NCBI GenBank assembly: GCA_005887855.1
Contig: VBQB01000372.1
Coordinates: 1 to 5,631 of the forward strand
DNA length: 5,631 nt
From: Verrucomicrobiota bacterium
GTDB lineage: Bacteria > Verrucomicrobiota > Verrucomicrobiae > Chthoniobacterales > UBA10450
Direction of reading: 5' to 3'
The position numbers and the translations under genes were made by a program. The number at the start of each line of letters is the position of its first letter. Within the stretch, counting starts at the first letter, position 1. Positions 1 through 4,669 of this stretch are shown piece after piece. The notes beneath the pieces are model-generated. The model searched no databases and was not told where the DNA came from. It saw only the letters and a list, made by a program, of their open reading frames with translations.

Positions 1-1
1 C

Positions 2-121
2 ATCGGACGTATCGGTTGGGTCGAGGAAGTGGCCGAGGCCGTTCTGTGGCTCTGTTCAGGCAAGTCGTCTTTTGTGACAGGGCACAGTCTGATTGTCGAC
101 GGCGGATTCACGGCCCGCTGA
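2..121 (+). CDS. Short-chain dehydrogenase/reductase (SDR), C-terminal 39 residues only
   Basis: The frame is open from the left edge and ends at TGA 119-121. The 39 residues contain GRIGWVEEVAEAVLWLCS, then SSFVTGHSLIVDGGF. This is the C-terminal signature of classical SDR enzymes: a G-R-x-G-x-x-E-E-V-A helix, then the V-T-G-x-x-L-x-V-D-G-G strand that closes the Rossmann fold near the substrate and tetramer interface. The family catalyses NAD(P)-dependent oxidoreduction of alcohols, ketones or acyl chains. The catalytic Ser-Tyr-Lys and the cofactor-binding Gly motif lie outside the window, so neither substrate nor cofactor can be named. A FabG-like 3-oxoacyl-ACP reductase is one possibility among many. 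The family assignment is secure; the specific function is open. Confidence 0.85.
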   Translation: MGRIGWVEEVAEAVLWLCSGKSSFVTGHSLIVDGGFTAR

Positions 122-189
122 CGCGGCTCGCGGATAGAGCCCGATTTTGTTATCGAAAGTGGCGACCACTGGATGCAGCGAATAATGAT

Positions 190-648
190 ATGAGGACCAT
201 TCAGAAAACGACGCTGGAATATTGGGCGCTCATCGCGGAGATCGCTGGCGCAATCGCAATCGTTGTGTCCGTCATTTATCTAGGGGTGCAGATTCGTGCG
301 AATACGAAAGTTCTCCGGAGTCAGGCGCACTACAACGCGTTGTCACTTGCCCAGTGGCCATTCGAGATGGCGATCGCGGACCAAGGCCTCGCCGATTTAA
401 TTGAAACGTCTTATGCGTCTCCCGAGAAGTTGAGCGACGGCCAGTGGTTTCGATGCGGCAACTATTTGTTCATGCAATTCAATTCCTGGGAATACTTGTA
501 CTATCAAAATAGAAATGGCTCGATTCCAAACCAACTCTGGGTCGGCGCCGATGCCTACTTCAAACAGCTGGTAGAGACGAAGCCGGGACTCAGACGTTTT
601 GGTCGGAGTACCAACACTCTTTCGACGATCCGTTTCGTTCCTACGTGA
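190..648 (+). CDS. Membrane-anchored protein of unknown function, C-terminus frameshifted
   Basis: The ATG at 190 is chosen because the protein then begins with a short polar stretch, followed by a membrane helix at about residues 12-34 (from WALIAEIAGAIAIVV to YLGVQI), directly followed by RANTKVLRSQ. Starting further upstream would add sequence overlapping the SDR gene. No strong Shine-Dalgarno sequence is seen. The layout of one N-terminal helix, an R-x-N-T basic turn and a soluble helical domain rich in Trp and Tyr resembles a widespread family of uncharacterised proteins of roughly 170-180 residues; this likeness is from memory. The frame loses family character after KPGLRR (residue 136) and stops at 648. 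The expected continuation FWSEYQHSFDDPFRSYV is encoded in the -1 frame from 597 and ends at TGA 717-719, giving about 176 residues if rejoined. The gene is therefore either broken or carries a one-base sequencing error. The soluble part probably faces the cytoplasm, but topology is not certain. Confidence 0.7.
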   Translation: MRTIQKTTLEYWALIAEIAGAIAIVVSVIYLGVQIRANTKVLRSQAHYNALSLAQWPFEMAIADQGLADLIETSYASPEKLSDGQWFRCGNYLFMQFNSWEYLYYQNRNGSIPNQLWVGADAYFKQLVETKPGLRRFGRSTNTLSTIRFVPT

Positions 649-719
649 CCAACGAATTCGCGAAGAAAACCGCGACGGAGACACCGCGTAGCGGAACACC
701 GGCCCCGAATAAGAACTGA
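597..719 (+). other. Displaced C-terminal coding segment of the 190-648 gene (-1 frame)
   Basis: This frame, read from TTT 597-599 and TGG 600-602, gives 40 residues: FWSEYQHSFDDPFRSYV, then TNEFAKK and a polar tail ending PNKN, with a stop at 717-719. It has no start codon of its own in a sensible place, and it continues the upstream protein where that protein's own frame turns into Ser/Thr/Arg-rich noise. A fifth T in the TTTT run at 597-600 would join the two as ...KPGLRRFWSEY.... The segment is listed separately so that it is not mistaken for untranslated sequence. Confidence 0.7.
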
Positions 720-727
720 TCGATCCG

Positions 728-743
728 AGCCGGAAGCGGCTTT
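728..743 (+). terminator. Weak hairpin between two convergent genes
   Basis: AGCCG (728-732) pairs with CGGCT (737-741) around a GAAG loop, followed by only two further T residues. It lies 9 bp after the rejoined stop of the upstream gene and about 50 bp before the end of the convergent FMN reductase gene, where a terminator is expected. The stem is short and the T-run poor, so this is only a candidate. Confidence 0.25.
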
Positions 744-792
744 AGCTGCGAGGAGTGCGGGCAATGAAGGAAGAAGGCCGTTGCAGAGGAGT

Positions 793-1320
793 TTAGCTCC
801 GCAATGCTTCGGTGAATCGAACTAAGTCGTTCGCGACTTGTTCGACGCGTGCGGTCACTTTCTTATCGGCAATCTTGTCGGCATCGAAAGCGTCGCCGGT
901 GGCAAAAACGAACCGCGGAATAATTACACAACGAAAATCGAGCATAAGACTATTGGCGTAGGCCATGACCGACATGTAGCTGGCTGTGCCGCCGGCGGCA
1001 CAAAGAAAGCCGACGATCTTGTCTTGCCAGGCGCTGCCCGTCAGCTCGATCATGTTCTTGGCTGCGGCTGCGACATCATAATTATATACGGGCGCCGCCA
1101 CCAGGATCCCGTCCGCCGATTCGATCGCGGCGCTCAATTTTTTGGAGCCCGGCATGCCATAACATTTGCCCCCATCGCAGAGCGGCAGGTCCATTTCGCT
1201 GATGTCGATCCAGGCGCAATCCACTCGTTGTTTTTGCAAATGCGCAAACGCTACGCGCCCCAGGCGCCGGCTATTGCTTTCGGGGTTACTGCTCGTGCTG
1301 ATAACAAGATGTTTTGGCAT
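793..1320 (-). CDS. NADPH-dependent FMN reductase family oxidoreductase (flavodoxin-like fold)
   Basis: This is a complete 175-residue protein, the usual size for the family. It opens with strand PKHLVIST, and the phosphate-binding loop STSSNPESNS (residues 9-18) holds the FMN phosphate. The second hallmark is the segment from residue 70 (DGILVAAPVYNYDVAAAAKN), whose P-V-Y-N-Y turn contacts the flavin. The third is CAAGGTASYMS (107-117), the GG-containing loop beside the isoalloxazine ring. Members reduce FMN, quinones, azo compounds or metal ions with NAD(P)H in the cytoplasm; the natural substrate cannot be told from sequence. The cysteines at 48 and 53 (LCDGGKCYGMPGSK) sit where related proteins have a loop near the flavin and could form a redox pair, though that is speculative. 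The ATG at 1320 gives the standard N-terminus, with only a weak GAG upstream. It converges on the frameshifted gene at 190 and diverges from the phosphatase remnant at 1438, so it is transcribed alone. Confidence 0.88.
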   Translation of the reverse strand: MPKHLVISTSSNPESNSRRLGRVAFAHLQKQRVDCAWIDISEMDLPLCDGGKCYGMPGSKKLSAAIESADGILVAAPVYNYDVAAAAKNMIELTGSAWQDKIVGFLCAAGGTASYMSVMAYANSLMLDFRCVIIPRFVFATGDAFDADKIADKKVTARVEQVANDLVRFTEALRS

Positions 1321-1324
1321 TTGT

Positions 1325-1393
1325 TCGCTCGAAATTTAGCGAGTGAAACAGATTAATGGATCGAGACTGGCGTTCCAACTTTAACTCGCTCGA
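1325..1393. repeat. Repeated TCGCTCGA boxes between divergent genes
   Basis: The 117-bp gap between the FMN reductase start (1320) and the phosphatase remnant (1438) holds TCGCTCGA twice (1325-1332 and 1386-1393). AGCGAGT (1338-1344) is the exact inverse of ACTCGCT (1384-1390). Such arranged repeats in a divergent promoter region can be operator sites. No convincing -35/-10 pair is seen here. The repeats are short, so chance is a real alternative. Confidence 0.25.
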
Positions 1394-1437
1394 CTAAACG
1401 AATCGCATGGGAATGTTTTTTCTGTAAACTTTTCCAC

Positions 1438-1581
1438 ATGAAAGCTCTCGCTCTGTTTTTATTGCTTTTCGTATCGGCATCAATCGCGTCGGCCGAGCCG
1501 GTAATCGTTATTGTTCGTCACGCAGTCGCCTCCCGCCGCTCGTTGATTCACGGCACAAAAGCTTATCGTCCGCTTTGCTGA
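1438..1581 (+). pseudogene. Truncated secreted histidine phosphatase (RHA-motif stump)
   Basis: ATG 1438 encodes a textbook signal peptide: MK, hydrophobic core ALALFLLLFVSASIA, and an A-S-A cleavage site after residue 19. The mature start is EPVIVIVRHAV. In histidine phosphatases (phosphoglycerate mutase/SixA-type branch), a beta strand ending V-R-H-[GA] supplies the catalytic His, here His28, and V-I-V-I-V-R-H-A fits that opening exactly. A full enzyme needs about 160-200 residues, with a second Arg, a Glu and a second His. Here the frame continues only as VASRRSLIHGTKAYRPLC and stops at 1579-1581 (47 residues). None of the three frames after about 1528 restores the family, so most of the gene has been deleted or replaced. 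No clear Shine-Dalgarno is seen. The last 19 bases overlap the end of the convergent small gene. The alternative, a genuine small secreted peptide, is less likely. Confidence 0.6.
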
Positions 1582-1745
1582 CCGCCTCCTTGTTGGCCTC
1601 CGCCTTGTTCGCGGCCGCCGCCCTCTTGGCCGCCGCCGCCCTGCTTCTCGCGATCTCTCTCTTTGTCACGATCGCCCTGTTGGCCGCCTTGCTGTCCCGG
1701 AGGCGTAGGTTTGATCGGTTCGTTCGGATTGCGTTCTGTTTCCAT
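1563..1745 (-). CDS. Small Pro/Gln/Gly-rich hydrophilic protein (60 aa), function unknown
   Basis: The product has three zones: a polar N-terminus METERNPNEPIKPTPPGQQG, a charged centre DRDKERDREKQ (about residues 25-35), and a Gly-Gln tail of GGGQ-type repeats from residue 36 to 59. It has no signal peptide, membrane helix or Cys, and is very likely disordered. The start is supported by GAAAGG on the minus strand (AAAGG at 1750-1754, 4 bases before ATG 1743-1745). Short proteins with an N-P-N-x-P...P-P-G-Q-Q opening and Gly/Gln repeats are, to my recollection, frequent in soil bacterial genomes and remain uncharacterised. The overlapping plus-strand frame reads as an Ala/Leu repeat and is a composition shadow. 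The gene ends inside the phosphatase remnant, which suggests the remnant lost its 3' part in a rearrangement that brought this gene in. A stress-related or surface role would be a guess. Confidence 0.6.
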   Translation of the reverse strand: METERNPNEPIKPTPPGQQGGQQGDRDKERDREKQGGGGQEGGGREQGGGQQGGGQQSGR

Positions 1746-2043
1746 AATACCTTTCTTTAGTTTACTAATTCGGTCACTCGCGCTTCGCGATGAGACCTTT
1801 ACCTACTTTGAAATCGTCTCGGAAAGGCCATTTGGACTGGAAAATCTTATCATCAAACGTCCGCTCCGTACTCGTTGAGATTTTGCTCCGTGGCTTTTCC
1901 GGACTGAACGCTCAGTGTTCAACTCGAAACATCTTGCTCGAGCGTGCGGTCCTTTAGTCCCGCTGATTGCGGTCCTAAGGAAGCCAAGGGAAGGGAAAAG
2001 TAAGAATTACGAAGTAAGGGACAGCACGAGGAAATAGCAGCAG
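1746..2043. other. Intergenic stretch between the small gene and the peptidase gene
   Basis: These 298 bases hold no coding frame I would defend. Contents are the leader hairpin at 1772-1797, a 9-bp direct repeat TGCGGTCCT (1945-1953 and 1968-1976, 23 bp apart), and a purine-rich run at about 1977-2009. Both flanking genes are on the minus strand, so the stretch must contain the end of the peptidase transcript and probably the promoter of the small gene. I see neither a classical hairpin-plus-T terminator near 2043 nor a clear -35/-10 pair. Confidence 0.5.
1772..1797 (-). promoter_or_regulatory. Hairpin in the presumed leader of the small Gly/Gln-rich gene
   Basis: TCGCG (1778-1782) pairs with CGCGA (1786-1790) around a 3-base loop. 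After a small internal loop, GGTC (1772-1775) pairs with GACC (1794-1797), giving nine base pairs in 26 bases. It ends 26 bp upstream of the ATG at 1745, just ahead of the ribosome binding site. It could stabilise the mRNA or act as a control element. It is not followed by a T-run on either strand, so it is unlikely to be a terminator. Confidence 0.35.
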
Positions 2044-3918
2044 TTACTTCAAATATTTGTCGAACCATGCGACCGTCTGATCCATTCGATCGGCTTGGTT
2101 CTCCGGTTTCATGAAGAGATGGCCTTCGCCGGGATACACGATCAGTTGCGTCGGCACACCGAGCGTTTTTAAAGCGTGCCAGAATTCGTAGGACTGCGGA
2201 GCGGGGCACTCCGCATCGCGCTCACCGACAATGACCAGGGTGGGGGTCTTCACGTTCTTGATGAAGTGAATGGGAGAACTTTTCTCGTAAACGCCCGAAT
2301 CATCGTAAACTGATGAACCGAAGAACGGGATCATCCATTGATCGATCAAGTTCTGGCCATAATAACTTTGCCAATGGGCAATGCCGGCCCCCGCGACGGC
2401 GCCACGGAAACGGTTGGTTTGCGTAACAGTCCACATCGTCATGTAGCCCCCGTAACTCCAGCCGGTCACACCCAGACGCGCAGGGTCGATCGGGTACTTT
2501 GCGATGGCGGCGTCGATTCCGGCGAGAGTGTCTCTAAGGTCGCCGCCGCCGAAATCTTTCACATTGGCGCGAGTGAAATCTTCTCCCTGGCCGTAGCTAC
2601 CCCGCGGATTTGGCAAAAGGACGTAGTAACCGTGTGAAGAGAGAGCGGCGACGATCGCTCGCGACATTCCAAAACCAGCCGGCCACTCCGGCGTCGTTAC
2701 ACTTGAGGGTCCGCCGTGGATCAGAACGACCATCGGATATTTTTTGCCCGACTCCACTTTCGCGGGTGGGAGAAGCCATCCCTGAATATTGAAGCCGTCG
2801 TTAGTCCACTCGAGGTTCTCGGCTTTGCCCCACGTCGGAGTTTGAGCCGAATTGTTGGCGGTTAGCTGGCGCCATTCACCGATCGGCCCGGCCCAAACTT
2901 CGGGCGCGGTTTCATAGCTGCTCCGGACCGCGGCGGCCAAATGGCCGTTTTCCGAGAGGACAAAGTCCGGGAAATTGCCGAAAGCGTAAAGGCCTTCGGC
3001 GCCTCTCCAGATTGTCCGCACGGAATTGTTGGCGAGCGTCAGTTCAGAGATCGCGCTGCCGCCCCCGACATATTCCGTGAACAGGATGCGATCTGGTGTC
3101 TGCCAGAAGAACGAACTGACCGAGCTCTTGCGACCATACGTGCGATTTACGACATCGTGTCCGGTGGCCGAGACAGTGAAGAGGTCTCCACCGTGGAATC
3201 CCTCATCGCTCATCAAGCCTTCAATGAACGAGCAAGATTTACCATCCGGTGACCACCGCGGAACCGCTACTTGAAGAGAAGGTTTGTAGATGGATGCAGC
3301 GTTTCCTTTTGCGATGTCGATGGTGTAAATCTGCGCGATCCACCAATTGTTGTCTCCGGGACCGGGAGCGGCAGTTGTGACGAACGCCTTATCGTCAGGA
3401 GACCAATCGTAATCGTAGATATGGAGATTTGGTGGCGAAACCTGGCGCAACTCATGGCGGGCAACGTCGAGAACAGCGATCCGCTGATTATGAATGGCAA
3501 TGTCGATCACGCCGGTCGTGGCGGGCGCAGCCATTAACGGACCGCCGCCACTCGCGCCTTCTATATAGAGGAAGGCAATCTGCTTGCCATCGTGCCAGAG
3601 TTGAGCTTGGTCTTTCTCTCCGGCGTTAGAAAAAAATGCGAGGCTCTTGGAATCGGGAGACCAGGCGGGGTCTGAGTCTTGTCTTTCTCCCGTGGTCGCA
3701 AGATTCACGGGCGCTGCCGCAGCATTACCTGATGTTCCACGAATATGAGTCTGCTTGGATGTTGTTGCAGCGGTGGACTGCACCCACGCGACATGTGCGC
3801 CATCCGGGGAAAGGGCAATATCATCGTACAGGACAGTTTTACCCAACTGTTCAGTCAGATGCATGTTCTGAGCTGTTAACAGTGCGGGGAAGAGACAGGC
3901 CAGGAGAAAATGCTTCAT
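2044..3918 (-). CDS. Secreted S9-family serine peptidase (prolyl oligopeptidase / acylaminoacyl-peptidase type)
   Basis: This 624-residue exported peptidase should cleave short peptides, typically releasing dipeptides or N-terminally blocked residues. Residues 1-16 form a short signal peptide (MKH, core FLLACLFPALL, cleavage near LTA/QN). Residues about 20-370 form the beta-propeller that filters substrate by size, visible as PD-type blades: ALSPDGAHVAWV (35-46), WSPDSKSLAFFS (86-97), WSPDDKAFV (172-180), WSPDGKSCSFIEG (222-234), and a degenerate WTNDGFNIQGW (371-381). The C-terminal alpha/beta-hydrolase domain has the oxyanion HGG (401-403), NPRGSYGQG (437-445), the nucleophile motif GWSYGGYM with Ser488, ERDAE with Asp568 and GEGH with His600. 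Triad, length and order all match the family, so it should be active. A ribosome site AGGA (3926-3929) sits 7 bases before the ATG. It is transcribed alone. A role in peptide scavenging in the periplasm is likely; the exact S9 subfamily is uncertain. Confidence 0.93.
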   Translation of the reverse strand: MKHFLLACLFPALLTAQNMHLTEQLGKTVLYDDIALSPDGAHVAWVQSTAATTSKQTHIRGTSGNAAAAPVNLATTGERQDSDPAWSPDSKSLAFFSNAGEKDQAQLWHDGKQIAFLYIEGASGGGPLMAAPATTGVIDIAIHNQRIAVLDVARHELRQVSPPNLHIYDYDWSPDDKAFVTTAAPGPGDNNWWIAQIYTIDIAKGNAASIYKPSLQVAVPRWSPDGKSCSFIEGLMSDEGFHGGDLFTVSATGHDVVNRTYGRKSSVSSFFWQTPDRILFTEYVGGGSAISELTLANNSVRTIWRGAEGLYAFGNFPDFVLSENGHLAAAVRSSYETAPEVWAGPIGEWRQLTANNSAQTPTWGKAENLEWTNDGFNIQGWLLPPAKVESGKKYPMVVLIHGGPSSVTTPEWPAGFGMSRAIVAALSSHGYYVLLPNPRGSYGQGEDFTRANVKDFGGGDLRDTLAGIDAAIAKYPIDPARLGVTGWSYGGYMTMWTVTQTNRFRGAVAGAGIAHWQSYYGQNLIDQWMIPFFGSSVYDDSGVYEKSSPIHFIKNVKTPTLVIVGERDAECPAPQSYEFWHALKTLGVPTQLIVYPGEGHLFMKPENQADRMDQTVAWFDKYLK

Positions 3919-3935
3919 GTTGCGATCCTGACAAA

Positions 3936-3990
3936 GGTCCGACCCAGCGGCAAGGTCAGACGCTCGACAAAGTAATTGAGTCGGTCAGAC
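3936..3990. promoter_or_regulatory. Three GGTCNGAC boxes upstream of the peptidase gene
   Basis: GGTCCGAC (3936-3943), GGTCAGAC (3954-3961) and GGTCAGAC (3983-3990) lie within 72 bp of the peptidase start. The first extends to the perfect dyad GGTC-C-GACC (3936-3944). Their position in the presumed promoter between divergent frames suggests transcription-factor sites. No regulator is visible in the window, and spacings of 18 and 29 bp are irregular. Confidence 0.3.
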
Positions 3991-4093
3991 TGGAAGAGTG
4001 ACGAGTAGCAATGGCATAAAACGAACGTCGTAGTTTGTTCTGTGCGGGTTCGTATTCTCGCTCTCGGCGGTACGTTCTACGCCGGAGCTTACG

Positions 4094-4339
4094 TTGGATG
4101 ATTTGAGGAAGCTGGAGATCATTTGCTTTGTTCCTTCGCACCTACCGGAGGGTTTTCGATTGCAACGGGTCGACATCACTTATGGCGAGCTGCACGAGGA
4201 GTTTGACGACATGAAGCATCAATTGCCGCTTTACTCGATCGTCTACAGCAACGATCCGCGGCGCGGAGCGACATTTTCGATCGAATCAGCGCGCGAAGGG
4301 ATCGGCGACCGCACGTCGCGATCGTTGGTCCGCCGGTAA
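4094..4339 (+). CDS. Short hypothetical protein, probably the remnant of a larger secreted protein
   Basis: A TTG start at 4094 is supported by GGAG at 4084-4087 (6-base spacing) and gives 81 residues. The central part looks like a real domain: VPSHLPEGFRLQRVDI (residues 13-28), an acidic stretch ELHEEFDDM, then YSIVYSNDPRRGATFSIES (47-65) and AREGIGDR. The L-P-E-G-F opening followed by a strand resembles small beta domains that begin with LP-x-G-[FY]-x-L, but I cannot name the family. Upstream the same frame is open back to TAG 4031-4033 and encodes FVLCGFVFSLSAVRSTPELT, which looks like a signal-peptide core. Before that, KRTS and an out-of-frame ATG (4011) suggest the original start, now separated by a one-base shift and the stop. 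The C-terminus (TSRSLVRR) looks random. It is most likely a decaying gene; a short functional cytoplasmic protein is possible. Confidence 0.4.
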   Translation: MDDLRKLEIICFVPSHLPEGFRLQRVDITYGELHEEFDDMKHQLPLYSIVYSNDPRRGATFSIESAREGIGDRTSRSLVRR

Positions 4340-4372
4340 AGCCGATCATGGTCGTTCCTTCTGTCGGATTTC

Positions 4373-4409
4373 TTGACATAACTTATGATTACCACCCCGT
4401 GTTTATAAT
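4373..4409 (+). promoter_or_regulatory. Consensus TTGACA and TATAAT hexamers with unusual 25-bp spacing
   Basis: TTGACA (4373-4378) and TATAAT (4404-4409) are both perfect sigma-70 hexamers, but 25 bases separate them instead of about 17. TATAAT is preceded by TG two bases upstream, close to an extended -10, so it might work alone. A transcript from here would have a leader of roughly 250 bases before the gene at 4670. Confidence 0.3.
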
Positions 4410-4414
4410 GTAAG

Positions 4415-4481
4415 TGTCAGAAAATCAAATTATTATGTGTGTATTCATAGTCGTCAATACTCGCCTGATTGTCGGAAATCC
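4415..4481 (+). repeat. Imperfect direct repeat TGTC[AG]GAAA, possible activator sites
   Basis: TGTCAGAAAATC (4415-4426) and TGTCGGAAATCC (4470-4481) agree in 9 of 12 positions. They lie about 160 and 105 bp upstream of the sigma-54-like -24 element, where enhancer-binding proteins usually bind. The first copy also overlaps TAAGTGTC (4411-4418), whose exact inverse GACACTTA is at 4548-4555. Confidence 0.3.
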
Positions 4482-4543
4482 TTACGGTTTTGCATTATTG
4501 AAGCGAACAGATCTTGGCAAGTTTTAGGCTGAAGTGACTGATT

Positions 4544-4605
4544 ATAAGACACTTATGTTTATGATAAGTCGCTTTGGCATACCGGGTGCTTATATCGGGC
4601 ATAAG
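4544..4605. repeat. Two 17-bp CTTAT-N7-ATAAG dyads plus an extra ATAAG
   Basis: CTTAT (4552-4556) pairs with ATAAG (4564-4568), and CTTAT (4589-4593) pairs with ATAAG (4601-4605). Both have exactly 7 bases between arms, and the centres are 37 bp apart. A further ATAAG (4544-4548) forms an ATAAG-N3-CTTAT dyad with the first. The sites bracket the sigma-54-like promoter, and the second overlaps its -12 element, which would suit a repressor or a homodimeric regulator. Confidence 0.45.
4574..4590 (+). promoter_or_regulatory. Sigma-54 (RpoN) type -24/-12 promoter candidate
   Basis: TTGGCATACCGGGTGCT (4574-4590) has the invariant GG (4576-4577) and GC (4588-4589) separated by exactly 10 bases. The flanks TTGGCA and TGCT also match the consensus TTGGCACG-N4-TTGCW; the mismatches are CG to TA and the first T of TTGC. 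Transcription would begin near 4600, giving a leader of about 70 bases before ATG 4670. PEP-CTERM genes in other phyla are known to be under sigma-54 control with the PrsK/PrsR two-component system, which makes this reading plausible here, though no regulator is in the window. Confidence 0.5.
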
Positions 4606-4669
4606 ACCAACCCTTTCCAACGAGAATGTTCGGTTCCAAAACAAAAACTAACTAACTAAATAAAGACAA

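Larger units (their letters stand above)
4340..4669 (+). promoter_or_regulatory. AT-rich control region of the VPDGG-tailed protein gene
   Basis: These 330 bases are markedly richer in A and T than their surroundings and contain no coding frame I would defend. They hold the sigma-54-like promoter, the CTTAT/ATAAG dyads, the TGTC[AG]GAAA repeats and an isolated TTGACA and TATAAT, each described in its own entry. The last 25 bases before the ATG include three tandem CTAA units (4648-4659) and no Shine-Dalgarno, so translation probably starts on an unstructured A-rich leader. Confidence 0.6.

Noticed and set aside
838..1356. 172-codon plus-strand open frame
   Set aside because: It is the antisense shadow of the FMN reductase gene, with no domain sense and composition dictated by the true gene.
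1587..1650. Repetitive CCGCC-type tract considered as a CRISPR or tandem repeat array
   Set aside because: The repetition is that of Gly/Gln codons inside a gene; there are no spacers and no regular unit.
1575..1760. Plus-strand Ala/Leu-rich frame resembling a membrane helix protein
   Set aside because: It is the complement of the Gly/Gln repeat codons. The minus strand has a ribosome site and an organised protein; the plus frame has neither.
1790..1878. Protein-like tail DETFTYFEIVSERPFG... in the plus strand
   Set aside because: It reads sensibly for about 29 codons, but there is no start in a supported context and its only extension runs through the complement of the small gene. It was left as non-coding.
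3883..3918. Possible lipobox (LLAC, residues 5-8) in the peptidase signal peptide
   Set aside because: The hydrophobic stretch before the Cys is only three residues, too short for a lipoprotein signal; cleavage near residue 16 fits better.
4626..4655. 9-codon upstream ORF before the VPDGG gene
   Set aside because: It has only a weak GAG in front, no attenuator-like structure after it, and the length is expected by chance.
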